DNA from: Episyrphus balteatus
Taxonomy: Eukaryota > Arthropoda > Insecta > Diptera > Syrphidae
DNA length: 64,000 bases
Direction of reading: 5' to 3'
Assembly: GCF_945859705.1 (NCBI RefSeq)
Contig: NC_079137.1
Coordinates: 28,639,322-28,703,321, forward strand
The first letter of the stretch is position 1; every line of letters begins with the position of its first letter. The notes beneath the pieces were generated by a model, which worked only from the letters and a program-made list of their open reading frames with translations, was not told the DNA's origin and searched no databases. Below are positions 37,543-48,700 of this stretch, piece after piece. A program made the position numbers and the translations under genes.

Positions 37543-38228
37543 ATTTTTTTTTTTGTTCAGTGTAAAAATCATTGATTTCACTGTGGTTCGTTTGCCCAAC
37601 GTTAGCCCATGATAGCCCAACATATTTGATCTAACTCCCACAATTTTTTCTAAAGATAACAAAATGTTTTTTCATTTCAAAAACCGAAGAAATTAAATTT
37701 TTATCGTTATAGGATAGCCCAACTTTTATTTTCGATATCCTACCCTTAGTTAAAAAATTATAGAAGCATTATTTTGTATTCAGTGACAGTGGCCTTTTTA
37801 ATTTATATTTTAGAAAAATTAAATCCACTGAAGTGGGCACTGTGCCTCAAAAAATGTTATTTATTTGACTAAGGTCCAATTTATTCACACTCCATTAAAT
37901 TTAAAGTCGCCATTAAAAAAGGGAAATTTTAAAATTTGTATGCGATTTGACATTTTTATAATTTTTAATGGAGCCTTTAAAAATAATGGAGAGTGAATAA
38001 ATTGGGCCTAAGAATTCTAACTTAAGCTTCAAATTTGAATTAAAAAAGGTCACTGTGGTGTATGCGTACTATTTTTTTTTCTAAAAAATTAATGAAACTT
38101 GTTGGTTTTTGTAACCAACAAAATTTATGATCACGAAAATAAATGGTGGTTTAGCCTGGACTTACCTTGGCCAAACGAACCACCACAGTCATAAATTAAC
38201 GATTTTACAATGAACAAAAAAAATTATT
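37543..38228. repeat. Modular foldback repeat, copy 1 (interrupted by a MITE)
   Basis: The left end TTTGTTCAGTGTAAAAATC...ACTGTGGTTCGTTTGCCC pairs with the right end CCAAACGAACCACCACAGT...ACGATTTTACAATGAACAAA. Internal modules (GATAGCCCAAC, CTACCCTTAGTT-AAAATTATAGAAGCATTATTTTG, AGTGGGCACTGTGCC, CACTGTGGTGTATGCGTACTATTTTTTTT) recur in the copy at 57135-58090. It has no coding capacity. A separate MITE sits at 37873-38008. Confidence 0.75.
37873..38008. mobile_element. 136-bp MITE with TAA target duplication, nested in a foldback repeat
   Basis: The ends are GGTCCAATTTATTCAC and GTGAATAAATTGGGCC, followed inward by TCCATTAAA and its complement. TAA lies on both sides (37870-37872 and 38009-38011). 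The related repeat at 57135-58090 reads straight through the corresponding site (TTTGACTGAGAATTCTGACTT at about 57548), so the uninserted target is visible in the same window. Confidence 0.85.
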
Positions 38229-40614
38229 TTATGTGGTTTTTTTAGGTGAAAAATTAAATTCGTTATAATTTTAGAACTAAGGGTGTATTTTAGAACTAAA
38301 AAGTGTACTTGGGTCATATAGCTACATATTCAGCAGTATCGGTTTTAATTGGAGGGGGATGGGATGTTGGCAACCTGGGCCGTCACTTGGGCTGAATGCG
38401 CGGTTTCTTTTGACTTTTCTATTATTTATGAAGAACGAAGAAGCGCACCCAATGTTTGTTTAATTTAATTTTGACTTTCACAAGTCACGCAGTATAGTCA
38501 CTCGTAAAAGGGCAAGTAATTTTATTCCTATTAGGTATGTCCAAATTTTATCATTTTAAAGAAATGTATGCACTTAAAATTTCACAATAAACTTACATTT
38601 TAAATGATTTATCTAATAAATAATGTCCCACCATCAACGAAATAGATGAAAATCTGTTCCAAAAACTTAGGAAGCATTTCGTTTTCACTTCGTTCTCGGG
38701 TTACAACGTTTTTTAAGTGTATGTTGGGCGTTCACTTTAAATAGCTCTATCTGGGCTACAACCGATTTTAATTTTAATTTGACTTTTTTGTTTTAATTTA
38801 ATTTAATTTTTTATTATTTTTTTTTTAATTGTTATGTATTTAATTATAAATTCAAATATTTTAAGTGAACCATTATCAATTTTTGTATCCTACCTATTTT
38901 TTTTTTTGTTTCGTATTTTGTTTGTTTTTGAAAAAAAACATTTATTTTTGCAATAAATGTCAAATGTATTCATTAAAGAATAAATACAATAAATTATTAA
39001 AAAAATTAATTCTGTACTTGGCAATCAGCAATCAAATAATTAAAAAAAAATAAATATTTTTCCATTAAACAACAAAAAAAAAAAAGTAAAACGAAATAAT
39101 TAATATTTATTCAAATACAAACATAAAAAGACTAGCCCTCCTACATCATACTGCTCGTACATTATAAAAATCAAGAAAAAAAAAACAACTACTAATATTC
39201 ATTTGCAATGAAAACCTCTCTTCTCTCATCCTTAATTAGTCGTAAAATATTAAAAATTTCAAAATTTGTTGAAATATAAAAATTTAATGAACTGTGTTAT
39301 TCATGTTTGAAAGAACGAGGAACGACCAACGGATGCAATGTTTATAATACGCCATATGACTCCCCCACACGTGTGACGGATTATTTGAAAAACAAAGAAA
39401 GAACTTGATTAGGGCCTCTTTCTTTAAGGGCTCCAAGTATAAAATCACTTAAAGTACTGCAACTATTTTCAGCATATTAAGTTTATTTTATCCACTTAAA
39501 TTTTGTATAATTTTTTATTATTATAAAAATGTCTATGTCTAATATTTCAATGATTTACAATTTTTTTTTCTTTTGGACCTAAGTAGATAAATGTCAAACT
39601 AAAAATAAATAAGAATTAATGAAATAATTGTGTTTATATTCGAATAAACAAGTAATTGTAAAATATTTCTACCTAATTGTTAACTGCAACACGGAAAGAA
39701 TTTTTTTTTTCACTGATTCATGTACAAACTATGTACAAAAACTTGGATAGGAATTTTTTAGAATGAAATAGTGATGACGGGTCCAATATTATGCAAATCC
39801 TCATGGTATTTATGTGCTTAAATTATAGAGCTTTTCAATATACTAATTCAACACTGCATGAGAATACCACCACCCGTGATAACAAAATGCATTAGTCAAG
39901 GTCGCTGTGTATTTTTAATGCCAAAATGAGGCGACAATTTGACTGTCATACAAATACATCCTCATCAATTTTACACACACACACACTTGCCACAAAAATA
40001 TATATCACAACTGACAGTCAGTAGTCTGTCAAATCAGATATCGCTGATGATGGTATTTTGTGAGTCGTGAGTGACTGTACAACATGCATAATGAAAAATC
40101 TTATTTTAAGATATTTTTTATATGTGTACAAAACTTACATCTAATGATACACAGAAAAGAATTCATGTCAATGAAATTCAAAAATGAATGAGAATAAAAA
40201 TAAAACAACAAAACTCTGTACATTTTTGCGTTGTAATTTGTAAAAAAAAATGTAAATGTAGAAAATTATCTTGTGTCCTATGTGTCATTGGATTTTCTCG
40301 GCTCAGATACAGATACCAATACAGTACAATGGCTTCACTGCGATCAATTCAAGAGCATTGCCAAGGATTTGTAACTTGTTTGTTTTATTTCTTGCTAAAC
40401 AGAAAATAATGAGAGTGAATTTTCGAGATGAATTTAAATAACCAAGTGGTGTTTATGATGGAATATTTTTTTCTAGCATATCTATAATAATCCTTTAAAG
40501 ATTGTAACCTGTTTTACATCGAATTCAAAAGAATATCGCTCATTAAAAAGAATAACTTCATAACTGTACAAATATTTATTTCTTATTATTTCCTATTAAG
40601 GACGTTATTTCATG
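38229..40614. other. AT-rich intronic DNA
   Basis: No gene is recognised. A-rich and T-rich tracts lie around 38760-39120. A short GC-richer phrase, CCCCCACACGTGTGACGG, lies near 39363. Confidence 0.45.
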
Positions 40615-40622
40615 GTTTCTAA
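40615..40622. repeat. 8-bp hAT target-site duplication, left
   Basis: GTTTCTAA, repeated exactly at 41602-41609. Confidence 0.85.
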
Positions 40623-41601
40623 TAGAGATGCCGCGAACATTGGTTTGGCCGAATACCGAATATTCGGCCACGCTCCTCGGCCGAATACCGAATATTCGGC
40701 CGCCGAATATTCGGCCAAGGACACTCAGAAAAAAACGTTGGTAATATCAAAAACTGTAGGTAACAAACAAATTTCAGCTGTATGGCTTATTGTTTAGTAT
40801 TTTTCTCTGCCTCTTTTTTGCCATGAAACTCCTTTTTACTAAAGAAAAAATCAAAACAAAACCATCTGCAAAAAAATTTAACCTAATTTAACCAGGTCCC
40901 AGAGCCCATTAAATTTTTAACACGTAAACATTTTTTATTCACCTCAATAGTGTCAAAAATTTAACACGTTGTTAACTATTTAACGCAATTCACACACGGC
41001 CTTAGAGTCGCCATTTTACAAAATGGAGTAATAAGTTTTTGACGTTTAATCTGGCAAAGTCAAAAGCAACAACAATTTCCAAGACAAATTTGTTTACAAT
41101 AACAATTTCTATGGGCAGCTGTCAAAAACTTAAGTAGCTATTTTTAAGTTTTGACAGTTCTCGATACAGAGTTTTTTCTAATGATCATACCTTCTCTTTT
41201 TGTACCATGGACCCATACAAGTGGTGGTCAACACATACAACAAAATTTCCAATTTTCACAACATTTGCTAAAGTCTACCTTTCGTCTCCTGGGACAAGTA
41301 TTTACAGTAAAAGACAATTTTCCGAAGGAGGAATAGTCTACGAAGATAAACGTAATCGTTTACTACCAACAAATGCGGAACAAATAGTTTTCATTCACCA
41401 CAACTGCATTAGTAGATTATAAGTACTAAAATTACAATTTTTTAATAAAACACACATTTTGGAATAATGTCTTTTTTCTTCTCCATTTGGTATTCGGTAT
41501 TCGGCCGAATAGTTAAACTATTCGGCCGAATACAGAATACCAGAAAAATAGGCCGAATAGGCTGAATACCGAATAGTGGCCGAATGTTCGCGGCATCTCT
41601 A
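40623..41601 (+). mobile_element. Internally deleted hAT transposon
   Basis: The 19-bp inverted ends TAGAGATGCCGCGAACATT and AATGTTCGCGGCATCTCTA are perfect, and an 8-bp duplication (GTTTCTAA) flanks the element; both are diagnostic of the hAT superfamily. Subterminal zones at both ends carry many copies of GGCCGAATA and CGAATATTCGG, in both orientations, likely transposase binding sites. The interior keeps only a C-terminal transposase fragment (41207-41422). At under 1 kb it cannot make a full transposase and would need one in trans. Confidence 0.92.
41207..41422 (+). pseudogene. hAT transposase C-terminal dimerisation (hATC) fragment
   Basis: The 71-residue open frame starts MDPYKWWSTH and continues through FPIFTTFAKVYLSSPGTSIY, SKRQFSEGGIV, RNRLLPTNAEQIVFIHHN. 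This order matches the hATC domain: a tryptophan pair, a proline-led helix, the 'P.(S)S..(S)ER.FS..G' block and the 'R..L.P.....L.F...N' end. The usual Ser-Glu-Arg of the third block reads Ser-Lys-Arg here. The zinc-finger BED domain and the RNase-H-like catalytic core are absent, so this is a remnant left by internal deletion. The ATG may not be a genuine start. Confidence 0.85.
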
Positions 41602-41609
41602 GTTTCTAA
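41602..41609. repeat. 8-bp hAT target-site duplication, right
   Basis: GTTTCTAA, identical to 40615-40622. Confidence 0.85.
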
Positions 41610-44600
41610 CTCATATGTTTGCTAAGGAGAGATACATAAATTTTAAATTGCAGTTTACGATTATTGATAATTTAAAAATCCCTGGAAAAGTTAAAATTTG
41701 ACCATGTTTTTTTTTACTAAAAAAAAACTAAATCACTGTCTTTTTGACAAATTTTCAAGGAAAAGTTTGTAGGTAATGTGGTGTTGGCAGGTAATGTTGA
41801 CACCGAAAAAGCGTTCAAGAAATTTGTTTTATATTTTTCGCTAACAGGGAGCAACTACTCATTTCATTCCCAAGTACTTAAGTTGTTGATTTATTATTTC
41901 TAAAATTACTTTAGAAAATTATTTTTGCACTTATAGTAAAAGATCCCGCCATAGGGTGACCTACCCTCATTGTTTTAACAGTTAAGGGTTATATTTTCCT
42001 AAAGATAGTGTCTGGAGAAACAGTTTGCTTATACTTATACTGAATAATTAAATATAAAATTTTTGTGTTTTTAAAGAAAAATATCATGAAAGTAAAAAAT
42101 TTTCGAATTAATTCACTAATTGATCTTGTGCATATTTTTATAGCATTTTTTTGGTGCCAATTCGAAAACAAAACAAAAAACGGATTTATTTTAAAAACAT
42201 TTTCAGATAAAAAACAAAAAACAATTTGTTGTTTACTTTGTCTGACTGTGAATAATATTAATGCATCATGCATGCCATCTTGCTTGTTAATGAACCGTTT
42301 AAGTCTATAATTAAACTCAATAAGAATCTTTAAAAACAACCGTGAACAAGTGAGTGCATAACCCTTGCATGTTTCTTGAGTAAAATTTATACTCAGACAG
42401 ATTGAAGGTATATTCATAGCTATTGTCAAACAGCGTTGAATCTTGTCTTATATTACACATTCTTGTGTAGGTGCTACAGGTGCTGAAGGATGTTCTGTTC
42501 AAATTATGCTAAACAAATGCTCCAGGATATCCTTATTCCTTAAAGCATCATTTCATCATAGTCATCCTCGCACTTACTAACACTGTTTTATCTACAGAAA
42601 TATATACCAAAAACGTATATACTCCGTCGACGCTGTCGACTATATTCAAAAGTCAACTAGGATTTTGCTTCGACGAAGAACAAGATGTTTATACTACCCA
42701 TTTAAGCATCCACTCAACAAGTTTATCCTTGTTTAACATGTATTTTTTATTTATATTCCATGTACATTGAGAGATTCTCCATCACCTAAACTTTCTTAAA
42801 ACTTTAGAACTGCCAATGTGTTGAAACAGTTTCTTGAAAATCTTACAAAGTCATGAGATTTTACTTTTAATGAGTGTTGCTCCCAATATTCCAGTCACTC
42901 AGGTGTTGAATTGAAAATGAGTTCATTTTTCAATGTTTTGCAATCAGAACGTATACAAGGGGGGAGAGGAAAAAATTAGAACCCAAGTAACGTACAAAAC
43001 CGATGCGTTTGGGGAATGTTGATAGTTTCAAGATTTTATGAACGAGTATGTATGAAGGTATCTACACACCTACTTTTACCTACTTGTTTGATTGATGAAC
43101 TGTGTTTAAAAGTTTTAGTTGTCTTGTCACTGTGATTAAGGGTAAGTAAAGTACTTAGTAGGGATAGTAATAGCAAATTAGGTTGCAGAAAACACAGATG
43201 TTTTCATCCAAAAGTATCTTTTTGGATTAAGTTTTTGTTATTTTCTTAGTGCTTTGAGTTTCGTATGCAAAACAAAAATAATATTGGATACAAATAAAAA
43301 GACATCTTCTTCTAGGATAGAAAACTGTCTGATTCACTCATTAAAATATTGCCCTATTTGTTTAAGGATTTTTTTATTTGTGATCAATTCTTAAACAAGG
43401 TTTTCTTTTTCTAGGCTTAAGAGTAGCAGTTTTCTTTTAATTTAAGTTTGGGCATCCTTATGTCAAAGTTCATGCAACAGTATAACCTACATACATTTGG
43501 GCTTATGTGTAGGTACATTACATTCAATCACAGTTAGAATCAAAAATCTTGCTTGTTAGGTAATGCATGGCAACTCCGACACTTATTGGGAGTCGGGTTT
43601 GCCATGTCAAACTCGATGAGCCAATTTCGATGTATGTCAGGATCTTGTATTATAAAAGTTTAAATCCAGTCAGTGTTTCTCCAAATTTTGCTGAAATGCC
43701 AAGTTTTTATAATAAGTGTATTATTTCAAAAAAAATTGACAAGAATAGCGTTACAAATTAATAACGTTTACAACGTTTTAAATTTAGTGAAATAGTGTTT
43801 ACGGTGGAAAGACTCTAATAGCGTTTTTCTGTCTTTAAGATTCCTAGAATAATGAAAAATTTTGACCTTTGACGAACTTTTTGTTCACGCGAATTTGTTT
43901 TTTTTTGATTTTTTAATTTATATCTTTGCTTGAAAACAAAATAAAAATACAAAAATTGTTTGTATAAGTAAATTTGATTGAAAACAATGTTTTCAGATAT
44001 TAAAACAAAATTATTTACGCAAATTTTGTTGGTACATCGCATCGTCATGTTTTCATTTTCCATGTTATAAATTAAAATTTATTATTCAAACATATGTATG
44101 TACAAGTACAATTTATGTAGAATATAAAATCAAATTATTAATTATACCTCCAATTTGTATAAACAATTTGAAGGTATGCCTGTGCATTTTAATGCTTTTT
44201 TAAACAATTTAAAAATTTAATGCCGGTCATTGTCTTCGTTGAACTTATCAAAAGTTGAAGGTTACAACAGATGCGTAAACATTTTTTTTTTAAATACTGA
44301 AACAGATTTATAAACAGATAAATTGATAAAAATAAGTTACGACTGCTAATTGGTGCTATCGACACAATTATGAAAATAACAGCAATTAGATATTTATTTT
44401 CATTTTATTTTATTCTATTAAAACATAAAATATAGATCACCTAGAATGAATTCACTCTATTGTTTGCATTTGCTGAGAGAAACTTTACAGAGAGGCTAAT
44501 TGGAAAAGTTGCACTATGTCGTACAACTATTTTAAACAAAATATAAAAAATTAAATACCATCTATTTTGCAAACATTACAAAATTGAGACAATAACTGGT

Positions 44601-45200
44601 AAACTGGTTTCGGAAAAATCAGTAAATACTGTTGTAGTGTTAACTGTATGTGAAAAAATTAAATTGAACTAAAAACGTTCACCAGAACGAACATTTCTTT
44701 ATTTGTTTCATTTGAATCTAACTTTAACCAAAATCTGGTCCATTATTCCTAATTCGCCATTATTCCTATTCCACCATACAATTTATTAAATACCTACTCT
44801 TTCCGTTAGCAATTTTGTGCTTCGAATATGCGAAAGCTTCGAGTATTCGAACGCAATATTGCATATTCTGAATTTGAATTGGATGCATCCCGGGTATCTA
44901 GAATCGAATACGCCGTACGGGGCTTTGTAAGGAATCATTTTGCACGATTGGTACTTGGACATCGAGCTCATCTTGCGATTATTTTTTCGGGAATAAATGG
45001 GTAAGGGTATTTAAGCAGTATTTTGAACATTGCCGAAATTCGATGTTTATACAATGTTTTAATCTCAATCAACTAACGTGGTCATAAAATAGGTAAAACA
45101 AGCAATTAGAAAAAAAAATAAACAAGTCTTTCGGTTCTCGAGTAGAGAATTTGGAAAGCTGTTTTGAGTACCTACATGCCTGCAGTGTGCAAAAAAAAAT
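41610..45200. other. AT-rich intronic DNA
   Basis: No gene is recognised. A minus-strand open frame at 41989-42429 has a plus-strand ORF against it, begins at a TTG, and becomes Phe/Ile/Lys-rich without domain features; it is not called. A CTTCGAATATGCGAAAGCTTCGAGTATTCGAA patch lies at about 44820. Confidence 0.4.
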
Positions 45201-45202
45201 CG

Positions 45203-45275
45203 TAACCTAATGGTTAAATTAAACTTTGAAGGACTGCCACGCCGAAAATTCTGGGTTCGACCCCAACAGATACAT
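45203..45275 (+). repeat. tRNA-like Pol III promoter, possible SINE head
   Basis: An A-box-like stretch TAACCTAATGGTTAA (45203-45217) and a strong B box GGTTCGACCCC (45254-45264) are spaced about as in tRNA genes. No clean acceptor or anticodon stem forms, so this is not an intact tRNA. It resembles the head of a tRNA-derived SINE or a tRNA pseudogene. Confidence 0.45.
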
Positions 45276-48054
45276 ACTTGACTACTCATGGCAAACTTAT
45301 TACACACGTAGATATATGGTTGAGAATACGGGTCACTATAGGCTTTCGCAATTTATTTTATCAATCTTATTTTTGAAATGGTCAAAGAACCAAAGAACCA
45401 ACTGGTCAAAAAGATTCAGACTTGAAAATGCTTTTTCCTTTACTTCCGCCAAGACCAGACAATAATTTCAATCTTACAATCACAATGGCCTTGATTTCTT
45501 ATGAAAAATCAAACATCAGGTAATTCTATTCTTTACTAAACACATGCTATCCCTCTAATTCCCTTTATCTCGGTTCTTTTGTAGTCTTCATAACTACCTC
45601 AACAAATAATAAAATGATGACAGACACAAAATTAATGAATTCAGTTCAGTTCCCAAGAAATAGAATAATCCTTCTTTTTCCATGTCTGGCTCTGGCGTTT
45701 TGCACGAAAAACCTCACACTTAACAATACCAAAAGAGTGAAAGAAGAAAAAGAAAAAAAAACACCATCAGGAAGGATGAACGGAAGGAAACAGAGCATGG
45801 ACATCATAATTTTATCACAGCGACGACAACGTCTGCTACTCAGTTATGCGTCCATTCATCGCGTGCCGCTATTTTACGCTATTCTATCTCAAATTCGTTC
45901 CTTCTCTTCTTAATATCCCTCTATCTTTTTCCTATGTACCATCCAGACCAGGACTTCCTGTAGACATTTTTCGCTTAAATATTCATTTAAAATGCAAACA
46001 GATTAAGTTTATCCTTTTTTTTTTTCTTATGCTTTTTGTATGTGAACTCCATGTTTCTGTCGTGGCAATGCAGATACCCTCTCTGTTTGGACACTAAACG
46101 TCAAATGTTGACATTTGCACAATAACAATTATTATGTATGTGCATTTCATGTGTGTGTATGTATGTGTGAAGATTGAAATTTCAAATTTGCATTTGACAG
46201 CAATTAACTTAGGACTAATGAGTGTGTGTTTAAGCCATGACTAAATAGGCCAAGAGTAGTGCTTGTTATTTTATTTTTTCTTCCTTCTTCCTGTTTTCAT
46301 CGTCGTTGTTAATGTCTTTATTGCGCCTTAACTTAAGATTTTGCTTTAAAATTAATTCTCATCACTTAATTTAGTATGCGAATTAATTTGCTACAAGGCG
46401 AGCGTAGAGGCTTAAAAAGCTCTTAACTTAAAAGAGCTTCAATGGGTTTCTAAATAAGTACAAACGGCGAAGTCTTTAACATAATCCATAATGGCAGAAG
46501 AAAGCAAAAAAAAAAACAAAAATCTTGAAGAAGTGAAAAATACGCTGTTATGCTCGTTTTTATGTACGTAAGTGATTCATTTAAGAAGAGGCTATGTCTT
46601 CAGTGCCCGTTACCCCTGCTGCACACCACTCCTAATGAAAATTCTAACTTTTTGAGGACTCCGACTTGCAATGAATAATTAATAGTAAATTTTTTTCCCA
46701 TTCAAGAGTCCATATATTACAATACACTCTATGTTGTTTGATTGGTACCAACTTGTATAAATATTTTGAAAAACAGGTAGGTACCTACAAGAATAAAAAA
46801 CTTTAAAATTATTTAATTAGATTGGATTCAATTAACAAAAAACATACTTGAGTCGTCCGACGACGGCCCGTCTTCATTTAATCCCATATCTGCAAGCCTT
46901 TTTATTTCTAATAAAATGATTTAGATCACTGTTCGTCTCAGAGAAAAGGTCTGTAAAGTTATCGAAGGTTCAGCATAAGTTTATAAACATTCCCTGTCTT
47001 GATGCTGACTTTTTAAAATTAGTTTGTCCTTTATACAATAAACAGATATTTTTTTTTTATTTCTTACTTATTAACATATCTTCAAATTTCCCTGCGAAAA
47101 TTATTTCAAAACCGTTTTTTTTTTTTATAAAAAAAAAAATTAAAAACTATCAAGTGACATGCAGTTTACCTACAAAATGAAAGCATACTTTTTCATCTTT
47201 GCAATCTTTTTTCAAGTTCTTTCAAACTACTTGTACCTATGTAATGTATATGTATGTTACTTTCCTAACCAAAAAGTATTACATTAAATTGAAAAATTTT
47301 CCCAGAAAAATCTCTTTAAGATTACGACAGCCTAAAAGATGCGATTGTGGAATGGCAATGTCGACATTGGATGAATGAAGAGCGGAAAGGGAGGTGTAGA
47401 AAGCAACCAGAAATGCCTGCCACATTCAACTATAGCCACTACTCTGAACTAGGATTTCTTTTTTCTTTCTTTTTTTGTAGATGAAGAAAAGCGACCGAGT
47501 AAAGGATATTTTCTGCTATTTAGTGGAAGGCAACTGTGGGTTTTATCCTTTTTTATGCCAATGAAAAGAGATGAGTTTTTTTTTTGTTTCCTTACAATTT
47601 TATTTTGTAAGCTTGAAGGCCAACGATATTAAAAACTTGTAAAGAGTAGTTTTATGTTCTAGAAACTAAGGCAATATATTCCGAGGTTTTATTTTAAAGT
47701 CTTAAAAACAATTTGAACATTTTATTTTACACTTAAATAAGCAAAAAAAAAAGGTCATAACTTTGGAATAAGTAATGAAGATGAACCAAAGTATAATCCG
47801 CTAATAAGATACTCTTTGAAAGATTTAATTTTGGTAATTGAATGAAGATAAACACTGAAAATTTTATTAAAGAAGAACACTTGTTTATACCCAAAAATTA
47901 TTTTTTCGTATGTAATTCAACCTCCTGAGGAGGCTGACCTTGGAAATCACATTTTCAAAAATTTAAATGGATAAGTTTTCGGGTATTATTTTTTTAAATT
48001 TTAAGTCGTGTTTTCGAATCATATCTATTAATCAGGCTATATCTTGAGTAATCT
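45276..48054. other. AT-rich intronic DNA
   Basis: No gene is recognised. ORFs around 45614-46097 are in locally T-rich sequence and show no family signature. Confidence 0.45.
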
Positions 48055-48700
48055 GAACGTGGATAGAGAATGAAAAATATTGATTCTCGCAATTCTGCTT
48101 ATCTGTTTGTCTTTCCGTCTGTGTGTCTATCTCTATTTCAAGTTGCAGCCTAAACCACTTAAGTAAATCACTTTAAATTCGATGGTAATTCTCTCGAAGG
48201 GAAATTGAAACGTTTTTAGGACCAAAATTAAGGATATTATGTGACCAAAATGGACATTGTTTCGTTTTTCTCAGAAAGAGCTCCAACGATTTTGAATAAA
48301 AAAATATGGCAAATAATGTCCTACTTTTGAAATAACTTCTGTTTTTTTTTTTTGAAAATTCAATTTTTTGAAAACTCAGCAATGAATTTAATTGAAACTT
48401 AGTTTCGGGTAATATTTCCTTTATAATGGCTTACTAATTTTTTTTTTAATTTATTGAACATTTTAGGTTCAATAGATTTTAATTTGTTTTCTCTAAAAAT
48501 TCCTTGTTATACACAAAAATTTAATGGTACCTTTACTTTTTTTTTTTTTGTAGGTCAAAATTATTTAAAAGAAGTTATTGTAAATTTAAACCAAAGTTTT
48601 ATAATGTTTTTAAATTTTATTTTAATTTCTCAAAAGAATTCTTTTCTGAATTTTAAAAGGGTTTTATAAGTTATGCTCCATAAATAAATTTTTTTTTTAT
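48055..48700 (+). repeat. Copy of the (GTCT)n-bearing repeat family with a short degenerate array
   Basis: Matches 29200-30700 in order: CGCAATTCTG, a degenerate array CTGTTTGTCTTTCCGTCTGTGTGTCTATC (about 48108-48133), GTTGCAGCCTAAACCACT, TCTCTCGAAGGGAAATTGAAACG, TTAGGACCAAAATTAAGG, GCTCCAACGATTTTGAATAAA, AATTCAATTTTTTGAAAA. The array is only about 30 bp and already impure. The downstream boundary is vague. Confidence 0.75.

Noticed and set aside
41989..42429. 146-codon minus-strand ORF
   Set aside because: Longer than expected for AT-rich DNA, but it starts at TTG, overlaps an opposing plus-strand ORF, has Phe/Ile/Lys-rich composition and no recognisable domain. Conservation data could reopen it.
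45203..45275. Intact tRNA gene
   Set aside because: The A and B boxes are good, but acceptor and anticodon stems do not pair, so only a SINE head or pseudogene is supported.
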